Shown here one piece after another: positions 7,867-16,521 of a DNA stretch of 64,000 bases. Positions within the stretch are counted from its first letter, which is position 1. Each line of letters begins with the position of its first letter. The translations under genes were made by a program, and so were the position numbers. The DNA comes from Variovorax sp. PAMC 28711. Its GTDB lineage: Bacteria; Pseudomonadota; Gammaproteobacteria; Burkholderiales; Burkholderiaceae_C. Location of the stretch: positions 2,595,001 to 2,659,000 of the forward strand of contig NZ_CP014517.1 of the NCBI RefSeq assembly GCF_001577265.1, in the 5' to 3' direction. The notes beneath the pieces are model-generated. The model made no database searches, had not been told where the DNA came from, and worked only from the letters and a program-made list of their open reading frames with translations.

Positions 7867-8827
7867 CCAGCGCCTCGTCGGCGGGCAGAAAGCGCGCATA
7901 CAGGTCGTCGGAAAAATCGCCCCCGGCGGCACCGGTGCCTGTCAGGTAGAGACCGCGCCAAGGCTGCGCATCCACACCGTCGATGCTCTGCGCGAACAGC
8001 GTGGTGGCCACGGTGTCGAGCGCGTCACCCATGACGCGCACAGCCTCGACGAACGCATGGACCGCCCATCGGTCGCGCGCTGCCGGATGCGCGCGCAGCA
8101 GCGTCATCCGCAGGGCGTGCAAACCCGCCGTGATCGCGGCGAACGCATCGCGCGGAAGCGCCGGACTGTCCAGCGCGATACGCTCTCCGAGCACTTGCGC
8201 GCGCACGTCGGCAGGGAGCGCGTCGCGCACCACGGCGTAGCCTTCCAGGCGCTCGAGACCTGTCACCACCAGGTAGATCGGGAGCCTTCGCAGCCCCAGA
8301 TGGTCCACAGCCTCGTCGATCAATCGGCGCAGCCGCGTGGCCTCGGGTTGCACCGGCGGATTGCCCGGCCCGAGTCGCTGCGCATCGAGGCAGACGACGA
8401 TGCCGTTCAAGGGCACGCGCCGACGCGCTTGCATCAATGCGAGCAACGCGTGGTGCCAGGCGCGACGAAGCGGCGGTGCGTCCGGCGACGCGACGACCTG
8501 CGGGTCGATGGCGATCGCGACCATGGCAGGAAGTGCGGTCCAGTGCCAGAAACCGGTCCGTGCCATGCGCGGCACGTCACCCAGGAACAGGAAACGAGGT
8601 GTCGGCACCGGCGCACTGCGTCGCGGCACCGCGCGCGGCGCGTCGTGCAGGCGATCGAGTGCCGTTTGTTCGGCGGGCGATTCGGCACGCCCGCATTGCG
8701 CGAGTGCGTGCTTCATGGCACGGATGCGCGCAGCGCGGTGGCGTTCTCGAACGACCCACCAGAGCAGCGCGAAACCAAGACCGCTGAGAGTCAGAACGAG
8801 CCACCAGGATGCCGGCAGGACGTTCAA
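7817..8827 (-). CDS. Short TssM/IcmF-like protein lacking a P-loop
   Basis: A 336-residue protein with one membrane segment at about residues 7-26 and then a cytoplasmic region that follows the order of the TssM/IcmF GTPase-like part: a FLFLG strand, a hydrophobic region, RRVPLNGIVVCL, LRRLPIYLVVTGLERLEGY, and an LYLTGT segment near the end. Canonical TssM has about 1100-1300 residues, a Walker A motif, three membrane segments and a large periplasmic domain. Here the expected Walker A site reads GDVPRMART, with no GK[ST], and everything beyond the cytoplasmic module is missing. It overlaps tssL by 4 nt, so the two are translationally coupled, and runs 50 nt into antisense of tssJ. It may be a reduced TssM working with this TssL, or a paralog beside a full TssM elsewhere. 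Family assignment is by eye. Confidence 0.65.
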   Translation of the reverse strand: MNVLPASWWLVLTLSGLGFALLWWVVRERHRAARIRAMKHALAQCGRAESPAEQTALDRLHDAPRAVPRRSAPVPTPRFLFLGDVPRMARTGFWHWTALPAMVAIAIDPQVVASPDAPPLRRAWHHALLALMQARRRVPLNGIVVCLDAQRLGPGNPPVQPEATRLRRLIDEAVDHLGLRRLPIYLVVTGLERLEGYAVVRDALPADVRAQVLGERIALDSPALPRDAFAAITAGLHALRMTLLRAHPAARDRWAVHAFVEAVRVMGDALDTVATTLFAQSIDGVDAQPWRGLYLTGTGAAGGDFSDDLYARFLPADEALATSTRRSGSAARRRSP

Positions 8828-10188
8828 GGGCGCTCCGCCGTTTCGAGAAACAAGAGCTCCGCGATCAGCCGTTCGCCGCCCTTGTTGGCGGACAGGGCTT
8901 CGCGCAGCGTGAGGAGATAGGCGGACGCCAGCTCGAAGGGCGGCCGATCACCCAGTTCGGTGAAAGGCGCCGGTGACGACAACACCGACACGAGCACCGT
9001 GCCGAAAGGCGGGCTGACCAGCCAGCTCGAAGGAATGTCCTGGCCGAATTCCGTGCGCTGCCCCGCGGCCACCTGCGCCCGGGCAACCCCGCGGTTCAAG
9101 TGCTGCACCGCGCCGTCGGCGGTGTAGTAGTCGACCTGGACATGGCCGTCGTAGTTCGCGCCGGTCAGGCTGATGCGAACCGCATCGCCTTCGCGCAGCC
9201 GGCCGCTCCGTGCTGACGGCGCGCCGACGCGCAACCCGAGAGCCTTTTCGCGATTGCGCGTCTGGTACGGCTTGAGGATGTCCACCACCTCGCAATGCGG
9301 CCAGACACGCAGGCCGAGGTCGAACGTGGCCGACTGGACGCCTGGCAATGCACGGACCTCGCGCGCTACGCGCGCCACGTCGTCCTGCAGGGGGACGAAG
9401 CCGGTCACGCGCAACGTGTCGTCGTTGCCGGTGTCGGCCCTGAGGTCGGCGCAGGCGTAGCGGTCCAGTTGCATTCTCAGTTGCTGCGCGAACGTCGGCG
9501 GCGCCGGTCGTGGGCCCGCGAGCATCAGAGAGAGGAGGAACGCCAGCGGCAGCAGCAGCGCCAGCGCGCCGCCGGCACGCAGCAGCGTGCGCTCGCGACG
9601 CAACGGATCGCGCGGACCCGCGGGGTCGGCGCTCGCGTAGGGCTGGGGCGTGAGGTGCTCTTGCGCCAGCGTCGCGAGCGAGAGCGGCGGCGAACGCAGC
9701 TGACGTCCGTGCAGGTCCTTCAGCTTGCCCAGTTCGCCCGAGTCGTCTTTCTCGAAGTAGTACTGGCCGACGAAGCCGTGCGCGAGCGCGTGCCAATACA
9801 CCTCGCGCACCGCGTCGTCGTCGGCCTGGAGTGCCGAGAGGTGATGGAAGAACTCACTGTGAGCATTGGCCGAATTGAAGAGCTGTGCCTGAAGCGGCGG
9901 GCATTCGTCGTGCCACTGCGGTTGACGCGCGAAGATCTCGTCGAGCCACGCCACCATGGCGAAGGTCGCGGATTCGAGTTGCTGCGGCGGCGTACCGGAA
10001 GCTGTCGCCGCCAGGCGGGCCGCATCCAGCAGGGCGAGCGCGTCTTCCTGTGCCGCGTCGCGCGTGCGAAAACCGCTACCGGCCGGATTGGAAGCATCGA
10101 TCGCCAGTCCGAAGGAGAACAATGCAGAGAACTGATCGAGCAGGCGACCCACCCGCAGATTCTTTCGATGCATTTTCGGGCGCACCAT
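8824..10188 (-). CDS. tssL: TssL (DotU family) with periplasmic BON-like and DUF4384-like regions
   Basis: A 454-residue protein. Residues ~10-190 form a DotU/TssL cytoplasmic domain (LLDAARLAA, MVAWLDEIF, LFNSANAHSEFFHHL, YYFEKDDSGELGKLKDLH). One transmembrane helix lies at about 205-225. The periplasmic part has a BON-like stretch (LRVTGFVPLQDDVARV... LPGVQSATFDL, about 255-300), then a beta-rich region resembling DUF4384 modules, not the OmpA-like peptidoglycan-binding domain found in many evolved TssL proteins. TssL is an inner-membrane component of the T6SS membrane complex. The start is uncertain: ATG at 10188 or 10173; neither has a strong ribosome site. Its stop overlaps the start of the TssM-like gene. 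Confidence 0.85.
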   Translation of the reverse strand: MVRPKMHRKNLRVGRLLDQFSALFSFGLAIDASNPAGSGFRTRDAAQEDALALLDAARLAATASGTPPQQLESATFAMVAWLDEIFARQPQWHDECPPLQAQLFNSANAHSEFFHHLSALQADDDAVREVYWHALAHGFVGQYYFEKDDSGELGKLKDLHGRQLRSPPLSLATLAQEHLTPQPYASADPAGPRDPLRRERTLLRAGGALALLLPLAFLLSLMLAGPRPAPPTFAQQLRMQLDRYACADLRADTGNDDTLRVTGFVPLQDDVARVAREVRALPGVQSATFDLGLRVWPHCEVVDILKPYQTRNREKALGLRVGAPSARSGRLREGDAVRISLTGANYDGHVQVDYYTADGAVQHLNRGVARAQVAAGQRTEFGQDIPSSWLVSPPFGTVLVSVLSSPAPFTELGDRPPFELASAYLLTLREALSANKGGERLIAELLFLETAERP

Positions 10189-10294
10189 ACCGCGGGGGGA
10201 CTATGCCGTTCGCCCGGCGGCCCGACCTTGCTGCGCGCGGGAATCGCCGTTATCTTCCGGACTCGTTCATCCAAGACGCGGGAACACAGCCACC

Positions 10295-10966
10295 ATGAAA
10301 ATTTTGATCGCCGACGACCACCGGCTCGTCATCGAGGCGGTCAAGGCCAAGCTGGCAGAACTCGAGCCCGGCATCGACTTCGTGCTGGCAATGAGCGTCG
10401 ACGAATTGCTCGCCAGTGCGTCCGACGACCTCGATCTCGCCGTGATCGACCTCAACATGCCCGGCGCGAACGGGCATGCGCACATCGACGAAATGCGCAA
10501 GCGCCATCCGGCGGTGCCCGTCATCGTGTTGTCGGGCTACGAAGACCCGGCCATCATGCGTACCGCGCTCGAACACGGCGTGCTCGGCTTCATCCCGAAA
10601 GCGTATTCGCCCGAGGTCATGCTCTCGGCCGTGCGACTGGTGCTGGCCGGCGGCGTCTACGTGCCGCCGATGATGCTGTCGGCGCTGCCGCCCGGCATCG
10701 TGGCGGGCGTGCCGGCGATCGAAGCGGCGCGCAGCGCGACGCCATCGCCCGCCCACACGCTCGACCACCTGCGCAACGTGCTCACCGAGCGACAGGTCGA
10801 AGTGCTGCAACTTCTGTCGCAGGGCAAGCCCAACAAGCTGATCGGGCGCGCGCTCGGCATCAGCGAGGGCACCGTCAAGATCCACCTGGCGGCGATCTTC
10901 CGCGCACTCAATGTGCGCAACCGGACCGAAGCGGTCGTGGCCGCACAGACGCTGTCCGAAGCCTGA
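10295..10966 (+). CDS. Orphan NarL/LuxR-family response regulator
   Basis: A 223-residue two-domain regulator. The receiver domain spans residues 1-120 with the acidic pair DD at 7-8, the phosphorylatable Asp at 52 (VIDLNMPG) and the conserved Lys in IPKAY. The C-terminal domain (about 150-215) is a LuxR-type helix-turn-helix: LTERQVEVLQLLSQGKPNKLIGRALGISE is the expected pattern. No histidine kinase gene is adjacent, so its partner is unknown. It stands alone between the divergent tssL and the co-directional gph. Control of the neighbouring T6SS genes is conceivable from position only. Confidence 0.88.
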   Translation: MKILIADDHRLVIEAVKAKLAELEPGIDFVLAMSVDELLASASDDLDLAVIDLNMPGANGHAHIDEMRKRHPAVPVIVLSGYEDPAIMRTALEHGVLGFIPKAYSPEVMLSAVRLVLAGGVYVPPMMLSALPPGIVAGVPAIEAARSATPSPAHTLDHLRNVLTERQVEVLQLLSQGKPNKLIGRALGISEGTVKIHLAAIFRALNVRNRTEAVVAAQTLSEA

Positions 10967-10999
10967 ATCGATCGGCGAGCCCGCTATCCTTGCGGGCCT

Positions 11000-11686
11000 A
11001 TGCAGCACTTCGACCTTTCTCTTTTTGACGCCGCCATCGTCGATCTCGATGGCACTCTGGTCGACACCGTCGGCGATTTCGTCGCCGCACTCAACGGCAT
11101 GATGGGCGACTTGTCGCTGCCGCCGGTGACGGCCGAGGTCGTGAAACCGATGGTCGGCAAAGGCTCGGAGCACCTCATTCTTTCGGTGCTGGGCCATGTG
11201 CTGGGCGCTTCGGAGCGAGCGCGTGCCGAGGCGCTCTACGACGGTGCCTGGGCGCGCTACCAGCACCACTATCTGGGCATCAACGGCCAGCATTCGACGG
11301 TTTATCCGGGCGTGCTCGAGGGTCTGCAGGCCTTGCGCGCGCGTGGCCTGCGCCTGGCGTGTCTCACCAACAAGCCGACCGATTTCGCCAAGCCGCTGCT
11401 CGCGGCCAAGGGGCTCGACGGTTTCTTCGAGGTCGTGTTCGGCGGCGATGCGTTCGCGCGCAAAAAGCCCGACCCGCTGCCGCTCCTGAAGACCTGCGAG
11501 CACCTGGGCATCACGCCGGCGCGCACGCTGATGATCGGCGACTCCAGCAACGACGCCCGCGCGGCGCGTGCCGCAGGTTGTCCGGTCGTGCTGGTGAGCT
11601 ACGGCTACAACCACGGCGAGCCAGTGCGCGGCGTCGATGCCGATGGTTTCGTCGACTCGCTGGCGGAGCTTGGCCGGGCCCTCTGA
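11000..11686 (+). CDS. gph: Phosphoglycolate phosphatase (HAD superfamily)
   Basis: A 228-residue HAD hydrolase with all four motifs: DLDGTLVDT (nucleophile and acid/base Asp), a Thr in CLTNKP, the Lys in KKPDPLPL, and GDSSNDARAA. Sequence and size fit Gph, which hydrolyses 2-phosphoglycolate made during repair of oxidised DNA ends and related reactions. In many Burkholderiales gph sits directly upstream of trpE, as here. A small hairpin (CCCGC/GCGGG) with TATCCT in its loop lies just before the ATG and may carry the -10 element. The start at 11000 is the only ATG that gives the standard N terminus. Confidence 0.9.
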   Translation: MQHFDLSLFDAAIVDLDGTLVDTVGDFVAALNGMMGDLSLPPVTAEVVKPMVGKGSEHLILSVLGHVLGASERARAEALYDGAWARYQHHYLGINGQHSTVYPGVLEGLQALRARGLRLACLTNKPTDFAKPLLAAKGLDGFFEVVFGGDAFARKKPDPLPLLKTCEHLGITPARTLMIGDSSNDARAARAAGCPVVLVSYGYNHGEPVRGVDADGFVDSLAELGRAL

Positions 11687-11714
11687 GGGCGCCACCGGAG
11701 CTTCGCGCGAGGCT

Positions 11715-11742
11715 TTGCGGCCCGCAAACCCGCTGCTACACT
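11715..11742 (+). promoter_or_regulatory. Candidate trp operon promoter
   Basis: TTGCGG (11715-11720) and TACACT (11737-11742) are separated by 16 nt. The expected transcription start (6-10 nt after the -10) falls at about 11749-11752, that is at or just before the ATG of the candidate leader peptide at 11752. The -35 match is weak (three of six). Position between gph and the leader ORF supports the call; no experiment or profile search backs it. Confidence 0.45.
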
Positions 11743-11751
11743 GGCGCCCGC

Positions 11752-11835
11752 ATGTTCGTTCACCACCTCATTCAGACAGGGCAAGGCCGCCGGGGAGCCT
11801 GGCTTTGGCGTCGCCCATCGACGCAGCCTGTTTGA
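11752..11835 (+). CDS. trpL: Candidate trp leader peptide (TrpL)
   Basis: A 27-codon ORF begins at ATG 11752 and ends at TGA 11833-11835, 115 nt before trpE. It contains two tryptophan codons separated by one codon (TGG 11800-11802 and TGG 11806-11808, reading Trp-Leu-Trp), which is rare by chance in a peptide this short and is the signature of transcription attenuation of trp genes. The peptide is Arg-rich and starts MFVHHLIQT. No Shine-Dalgarno sequence precedes it (the upstream bases are CTGGCGCCCGC), and the promoter candidate would place the transcript start at the ATG itself, so it may be translated as a leaderless mRNA. It was identified by eye from position, Trp codons and hairpins. 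Confidence 0.65.
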   Translation: MFVHHLIQTGQGRRGAWLWRRPSTQPV

Positions 11836-11855
11836 CAGCACGGCGCATGCCGTGC
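11801..11855 (+). promoter_or_regulatory. Mutually placed hairpins of the putative trp attenuator
   Basis: Hairpin 1: GGCT (11801-11804) and GCGTCG (11808-11813) pair with CGACGC (11819-11824) and AGCC (11825-11828), leaving a 3-nt bulge; its 5' arm overlaps both Trp codons. Hairpin 2: GCACGGC (11838-11844), loop GCAT, GCCGTGC (11849-11855), directly after the leader stop codon. A ribosome stalled at the Trp codons would open hairpin 1. No T-run follows hairpin 2, so a classic intrinsic terminator is not evident; a third stem, CCGGCCG/CGGCCGG, lies closer to trpE, also without a T-run. Confidence 0.45.
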
Positions 11856-11950
11856 GCTCCCGGTTCCGGATCGCACTGACGTCTGGACCTCCTCGTGAAT
11901 GAACCGCCACCGGCCGATCGAGCGCCGGCCGGCAGACGGAAAGAGACACC

Positions 11951-13453
11951 GTGATCACCGAACTCGAATTCAAAAGCCTCAGCGCGCAGGGCTACAACCG
12001 CATCCCGCTGATGGTCGAGGCCTTCGCCGACCTCGAAACCCCGCTCTCGCTCTACTTGAAGCTCGCGCACACCAAGGACGGCGGCAAGTACAGCTTTTTG
12101 CTGGAATCCGTGGTCGGCGGCGAGCGCTTCGGCCGCTACAGCTTCATCGGCCTGCCGGCCCGCACCTTTCTCCGCGCCAGCGGCTTCGGCGCCGCGGCCC
12201 GCACCGAAGTCGTGACCGACGGCGCTGTGGTTGAAACGGCCGAAGGCAATCCGCTCGATTTCATCGAGGCGTACCAGAAGCGTTTCAAGGTCGCGCTGCG
12301 GCCCGGTCTGCCGCGTTTTTGCGGCGGCCTCGCAGGCTACTTCGGCTACGACGCGGTGCGCTACATCGAGAAGAAGCTCGAGAACAGCTGCCCGCCGGAC
12401 ACGCTCGGCTGCCCGGACATCATGCTGCTGCAGTGCGAGGAACTGGCGGTCATCGACAACCTCTCGGGCAAGCTCTATTTGATCGTCTATGCCGATCCGA
12501 CGCGGCCCGAGGCGTACGCGAATGCCAAGCGCCGATTGCGCGAGCTGCGCGACCAGCTGAAGTACTCGGTCGCGGCGCCGCAGGTCAAGCAAAGCCAGGC
12601 GCATCCGGCCGAGCGCTCGTTCGCCAAGGCCGACTACCTGGCGGCTGTCGAACGCGCCAAGGAACTGATCGCTGGCGGCGACTTCATGCAGGTGCAGGTC
12701 GGCCAGCGCATCAGCAAGCGCTACACCGAGTCGCCGCTCTCGCTGTACCGCGCGCTGCGCTCGATGAACCCGTCGCCCTACATGTTCTTCTACAACCTCG
12801 GCGATTTCCATGTCGTCGCGGCCTCGCCGGAAATCCTGGTGCGACAGGAGAACATGCCCGACGGCCAGCAGAAGGTGACGATTCGCCCGCTCGCCGGCAC
12901 GCGGCCCCGCGGTGCGTCGCTCGAACTCGACAAGGCCGCCGAAGTGGAGCTCATCAACGATCCGAAGGAGCGCGCCGAGCACGTGATGCTGATCGACCTG
13001 GCGCGCAACGACATCGGCCGCATCGCGAAGATCGGCACCGTGAAGGTGACCGAGGCGTTCGCCGTCGAGCGCTACAGCCATGTGATGCACATCGTGAGCA
13101 ACGTCGAAGGCACGCTGAAGGACGGCATGACCGCGATCGACGTGCTGAAGGCGACCTTCCCGGCCGGCACGCTCACCGGCGCGCCGAAGGTGCACGCGAT
13201 GGAGCTCATCGACCAGCTCGAGCCGATCAAGCGCGGCCTCTACGGCGGCGCCTGCGGCTACATCAGTTATGCCGGCGACATGGACGTGGCGATCACCATC
13301 CGCACCGGCATCATCAAGGACCAGGTGCTGCACGTGCAGGCTGCAGCCGGCGTGGTGGCCGACTCGGTGCCCGAGCTGGAATGGAAAGAAACCGAAGCCA
13401 AGGCGCGCGCGCTGCTGCGGGCGGCCGAACTGGTCGAGGAGGGGCTGGAATGA
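11951..13453 (+). CDS. trpE: Anthranilate synthase component I
   Basis: A 500-residue TrpE. It converts chorismate and glutamine-derived ammonia to anthranilate, the first committed step of tryptophan synthesis, with TrpG. The N-terminal part holds the LLES element involved in Trp feedback binding, the middle has the FGRYSFIG block, and the C-terminal chorismate-binding domain shows [46 protein letters not shown] and [10 protein letters not shown]. The start is a GTG at 11951 (V-I-T-E-L-E) with AAAGAGA upstream. Its stop codon overlaps the next ATG by 4 nt. Expression is probably controlled by the leader region at 11715-11855. Confidence 0.96.
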   Translation: MITELEFKSLSAQGYNRIPLMVEAFADLETPLSLYLKLAHTKDGGKYSFLLESVVGGERFGRYSFIGLPARTFLRASGFGAAARTEVVTDGAVVETAEGNPLDFIEAYQKRFKVALRPGLPRFCGGLAGYFGYDAVRYIEKKLENSCPPDTLGCPDIMLLQCEELAVIDNLSGKLYLIVYADPTRPEAYANAKRRLRELRDQLKYSVAAPQVKQSQAHPAERSFAKADYLAAVERAKELIAGGDFMQVQVGQRISKRYTESPLSLYRALRSMNPSPYMFFYNLGDFHVVAASPEILVRQENMPDGQQKVTIRPLAGTRPRGASLELDKAAEVELINDPKERAEHVMLIDLARNDIGRIAKIGTVKVTEAFAVERYSHVMHIVSNVEGTLKDGMTAIDVLKATFPAGTLTGAPKVHAMELIDQLEPIKRGLYGGACGYISYAGDMDVAITIRTGIIKDQVLHVQAAAGVVADSVPELEWKETEAKARALLRAAELVEEGLE

Positions 13454-13839
13454 GTGTTCACGAAAGCGTCAACGACTTCTCGCACGAAATCATCGGTGCG
13501 GCGGTCGAAGTGCAGCGCGTGCTGGGCACGGGGCTCGTCGAATCCGCCTACGCCGCGGCGCTCGAAGTGGAACTCGCCGAGCGCGAGATCGGCTTCCAGC
13601 GCGAGGTGCCGCTGTCGGCGCACTACAAGCAGCGCGACCTGGGCGAGGTGTATCGCGCGGGTTTCGTGATCGAGCAGTCGGTCATCGTCGAGCTGCGTGC
13701 GGTCGACGTGCTGACCGACCTGCACCGCGCCCAGGTCATGGCGGCCTTGCGCCTGTCGGGCCTCAAGCTCGGGCTGCTCATCAACTTCAATGTGTTCCCC
13801 GTCGTCAAGGGCGTCCACCGGATCGTGAGCAAGCCATGA
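13450..13839 (+). CDS. GxxExxY-family protein (PD-(D/E)xK-like fold) with degenerate active-site positions
   Basis: A 129-residue protein whose signature GLVESAY (residues 28-34) gives the GxxExxY family its name; the family is predicted to have a PDDEXK nuclease-like fold. The region that in relatives I recall usually reads RADLLV...VIVELKA here reads RAGFVI...VIVELRA, so the usual Asp is Gly71 and the usual Lys is Arg83; a metal-dependent nuclease activity is therefore doubtful. The ATG at 13450 overlaps the trpE stop and its own stop overlaps the trpG ATG, each by 4 nt, so it is translationally coupled on both sides. The longer open frame reaching upstream to 12319 is only the trpE shadow frame. 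Function unknown. Confidence 0.85.
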   Translation: MSVHESVNDFSHEIIGAAVEVQRVLGTGLVESAYAAALEVELAEREIGFQREVPLSAHYKQRDLGEVYRAGFVIEQSVIVELRAVDVLTDLHRAQVMAALRLSGLKLGLLINFNVFPVVKGVHRIVSKP

Positions 13840-14420
13840 AAGTCTTGATGATCGACAACTACGATTCGTTCACTTTCAACATCGTCCAGTACCTGGGCGA
13901 GCTGGGCGCCGAGGTCGAGGTGGTGCGCAACGACGAGATCGACGTGGCGCAGATCGGCGAGCGCATCGCGGCCGGCGTCACGCGGCTGGTGGTGTCGCCC
14001 GGCCCTTGTTCACCGGCCGAAGCGGGCGTCTCGGTGCCGGCCATCGAGGCCTTCGCGGGCCAGCTGCCGATCCTCGGCGTGTGCCTCGGCCACCAGGCCA
14101 TCGGCGCGGCCTTCGGCGGCAAGATCGTGCGCGCGCAGCAGCTCATGCACGGCAAGACCAGCGAGATCACGACGACACGCGAAGGGGTGTTCGCCGGCTT
14201 GCCGGAACGTTTCACGGTGAACCGCTACCACTCGCTGTCGATCGATCGATCGAGCTGCCCGAAAGAACTGGCGCTGACCGCCTGGACCGACGACGGCGAA
14301 ATCATGGGCGTTCGCCATACCGGCTTCGCGCACGACGTTCGGATCGAAGGCGTGCAGTTCCACCCCGAATCCATCCTCACCGAGCACGGCCACGCCATGC
14401 TCAAGAACTTCCTGGACTGA
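13836..14420 (+). CDS. trpG: Anthranilate synthase component II (glutamine amidotransferase)
   Basis: A 194-residue class I glutamine amidotransferase that feeds ammonia to TrpE. The catalytic triad is visible: Cys in [10 protein letters not shown] and the His/Glu pair in VQFHPESI. The N terminus [11 protein letters not shown] and the [11 protein letters not shown] oxyanion region are typical for TrpG/PabA. The start ATG at 13836 overlaps the stop of the GxxExxY gene by 4 nt; an in-frame extension upstream to 13269 is a shadow of other genes. The protein might also serve PabB in folate synthesis, as in some bacteria; no pabB is seen in this window. Confidence 0.95.
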   Translation: MKVLMIDNYDSFTFNIVQYLGELGAEVEVVRNDEIDVAQIGERIAAGVTRLVVSPGPCSPAEAGVSVPAIEAFAGQLPILGVCLGHQAIGAAFGGKIVRAQQLMHGKTSEITTTREGVFAGLPERFTVNRYHSLSIDRSSCPKELALTAWTDDGEIMGVRHTGFAHDVRIEGVQFHPESILTEHGHAMLKNFLD

Positions 14421-14424
14421 CGCC

Positions 14425-15468
14425 ATGACTCATGTCGACCTTCGCAGCGACACCGTGACTCAGCCGACCCCCGCGATGCGCGCGGCGATGGCCGCCGCAC
14501 CACTCGGCGACGACGTGTTCGGCGCCGACCCGAGCGTCAACGCGCTGCAGGAAAAGATCGCCGCGATGCTCGGCTTCGAGGCCGCGCTGTTCGTGCCCAC
14601 CGGCACGCAGAGCAATCTCTGCGCGATCCTCTCGCACTGCGGCCGCGGCGACGAATACATCGTCGGCCAGCAGCAGCACAGCTACCGCTGGGAAGGCGGC
14701 GGCGCCGCGGTGTTCGGCAGCGTGCAACCGCAACCGCTCGACCACGCGCCCGACGGCACGCTGCCGCTCGCGCAGATCGAAGCGGCCATCAAGCCCGACG
14801 ACGCGCATTTCGCGCGCACGCGGCTGCTCGCGCTCGAGAACACGCTCGGCGGCAAACTGCTGCCCTTCGAATACGTGCAGGCCGCGACCGCGCTGGCGAC
14901 CTCGAAAGGGCTGCAGCGACACCTCGACGGCGCGCGGCTTTTCAACGCCGCGACCGCACAGGCCGCGAAGACGAAGGGCGACCCGCGCGCCGAAGCGCGG
15001 CGCATCGCGCAGTGCTTCGACAGCGTCTCGGTCTGTTTCAGCAAGGGCCTCGGTGCGCCGATCGGCTCGGCGCTGTGCGGCTCGACCGAATTCATCGCAC
15101 GTGCCCACCGCATCCGCAAGATGGCGGGCGGCGGCATGCGCCAGGCCGGGCTGCTCGCCGCGGCGGCATCGCATGCACTGGATCACCACATCGACCGGCT
15201 CGCCGACGACCACGCGCTGGCGCAGCGACTCGCGGCAGGCCTGGCCGGCATCGACGGGCTCACGGTCGAGGCGCCGCACACGAACATCGTGTTCGTCGAC
15301 CTGACCGGTGCGGCGCAGGCGCGTTCATCGGAACTGCTCGCCAGTCTGAATGCGCAGGGCATTCTGGCGACGGGGCTTTATCGCCTGCGCTTCGTGACGC
15401 ACCTCGATGTCGACGCCGCCGGCGTGGACCGCGCTGTGGCCGCGATCCGAACCTTCTTTCACTCTTGA
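14425..15468 (+). CDS. ltaE: Low-specificity L-threonine aldolase
   Basis: A 347-residue PLP enzyme of the threonine aldolase family, which cleaves L-threonine and L-allo-threonine to glycine and acetaldehyde. Diagnostic stretches are [12 protein letters not shown] at the N terminus, [16 protein letters not shown], and the PLP-lysine motif [12 protein letters not shown]. It starts 4 nt after trpG and ends 19 nt before trpD, so it is embedded in the trp operon. A link to tryptophan synthesis is not established; beta-hydroxy amino acid or serine/glycine supply is a possible reason. A close relative acting on phenylserine cannot be excluded from sequence alone. Confidence 0.9.
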   Translation: MTHVDLRSDTVTQPTPAMRAAMAAAPLGDDVFGADPSVNALQEKIAAMLGFEAALFVPTGTQSNLCAILSHCGRGDEYIVGQQQHSYRWEGGGAAVFGSVQPQPLDHAPDGTLPLAQIEAAIKPDDAHFARTRLLALENTLGGKLLPFEYVQAATALATSKGLQRHLDGARLFNAATAQAAKTKGDPRAEARRIAQCFDSVSVCFSKGLGAPIGSALCGSTEFIARAHRIRKMAGGGMRQAGLLAAAASHALDHHIDRLADDHALAQRLAAGLAGIDGLTVEAPHTNIVFVDLTGAAQARSSELLASLNAQGILATGLYRLRFVTHLDVDAAGVDRAVAAIRTFFHS

Positions 15469-15487
15469 TGGCCCGAGGAGGCCCCGC

Positions 15488-16519
15488 ATGATCACCCCCC
15501 AGGAAGCGCTGCAGCGCACCATCGAACACCGCGAAGTGTTCCACGACGAAATGCTGCACATCGTGCGGCTCATCATGAGCGGAGAGTGCTCGCCCGTGAT
15601 GATGGCGGCGCTCATCACCGGCTTGCGCGTCAAGAAGGAAACCATCGGCGAGATCACCGCGGCAGCGCAGGTGATGCGCGAGGTGTCGACCAAGGTGCCA
15701 GTGAAGGATCGCACGCACCTCGTCGACATCGTCGGCACCGGCGGCGATGGCTCGCACACCTTCAACATCTCGACCTGCTCGATGTTCGTCGCCGCGGCCG
15801 GCGGCGCCAAGGTGAGCAAGCATGGCGGCCGCAGCGTATCGAGCAAGTCGGGCAGCGCGGACGTGCTGGAGTCGCTCGGGGTCAACATCAACCTCAAGCC
15901 CGAACAGATCGCGCAGTGCATCGAGGACGTGGGCATCGGCTTCATGTTCGCGCCGAACCACCATCCCGCGATGAAGAACGTCGCCCCGGTGCGCAAGGAG
16001 CTCGGCATCAAGACGATCTTCAACATCCTCGGCCCGCTGACCAATCCGGCCGGCGCGCCGAACATGTTGATGGGCGTGTTCCATGCCGACCTCGTGGGCA
16101 TCCAGGTGCGCGCGCTGCAGCGCCTGGGCACCGAGCACGCGCTGGTCGTCTACGGCCGCGATGGCATGGACGAAATTTCGCTCGGCGCGGCCACGCTGGT
16201 CGGCGAACTGAAGGACGGCGAGATTCGCGAATACGAACTGCATCCCGAAGACTTCGGCTTCGCGATGTCGAGCAACCGCGCGCTGCGCGTCGAGACGCCG
16301 GAGCAGTCGAAGGCGATGCTGATGAGCGTGCTCGACGACCAGCCGGGCCCGGCGCGCGACATCGTCGTGCTCAACGCGGGCGCGGCGCTCTATGCGGCCA
16401 ACGTGGTCGACTCCATCGCCGCGGGTATCGAGCGTTCGCGCGCGGTGCTGGATTCCGGCGCGGCGAAGGCGAAGCTCGTGGCACTGGTCAAGGCCACCAC
16501 TGAAGCGAAGGCGAACTGA
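15488..16519 (+). CDS. trpD: Anthranilate phosphoribosyltransferase
   Basis: A 343-residue TrpD that transfers phosphoribose from PRPP to anthranilate, the second step of the pathway. The PRPP-binding motif [51 protein letters not shown] and [11 protein letters not shown] are all present. The frame is open from 15407, but the ATG at 15488, preceded by GAGGAGG at 15476-15482 inside the intergenic gap, gives the standard N terminus ([17 protein letters not shown]). It is followed 2 nt later by trpC. Confidence 0.96.
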   Translation: MITPQEALQRTIEHREVFHDEMLHIVRLIMSGECSPVMMAALITGLRVKKETIGEITAAAQVMREVSTKVPVKDRTHLVDIVGTGGDGSHTFNISTCSMFVAAAGGAKVSKHGGRSVSSKSGSADVLESLGVNINLKPEQIAQCIEDVGIGFMFAPNHHPAMKNVAPVRKELGIKTIFNILGPLTNPAGAPNMLMGVFHADLVGIQVRALQRLGTEHALVVYGRDGMDEISLGAATLVGELKDGEIREYELHPEDFGFAMSSNRALRVETPEQSKAMLMSVLDDQPGPARDIVVLNAGAALYAANVVDSIAAGIERSRAVLDSGAAKAKLVALVKATTEAKAN

Positions 16520-16521
16520 AC

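Noticed and set aside
1..10188. Search for a VgrG, PAAR, ClpV or effector/immunity pair in the T6SS arm
   Set aside because: None of these families is visible in this part; only the tandem unknown paralogs could be cargo, and evidence is not sufficient to call them so.
12319..13449. An in-frame N-terminal extension of the GxxExxY gene across trpE
   Set aside because: The extension is the +1 shadow of trpE; the ATGA overlap start at 13450 gives the family-typical N terminus.
13269..13835. An in-frame N-terminal extension of trpG
   Set aside because: It overlaps trpE and the GxxExxY gene in other frames and lacks any similarity; ATG 13836 gives the standard TrpG start.
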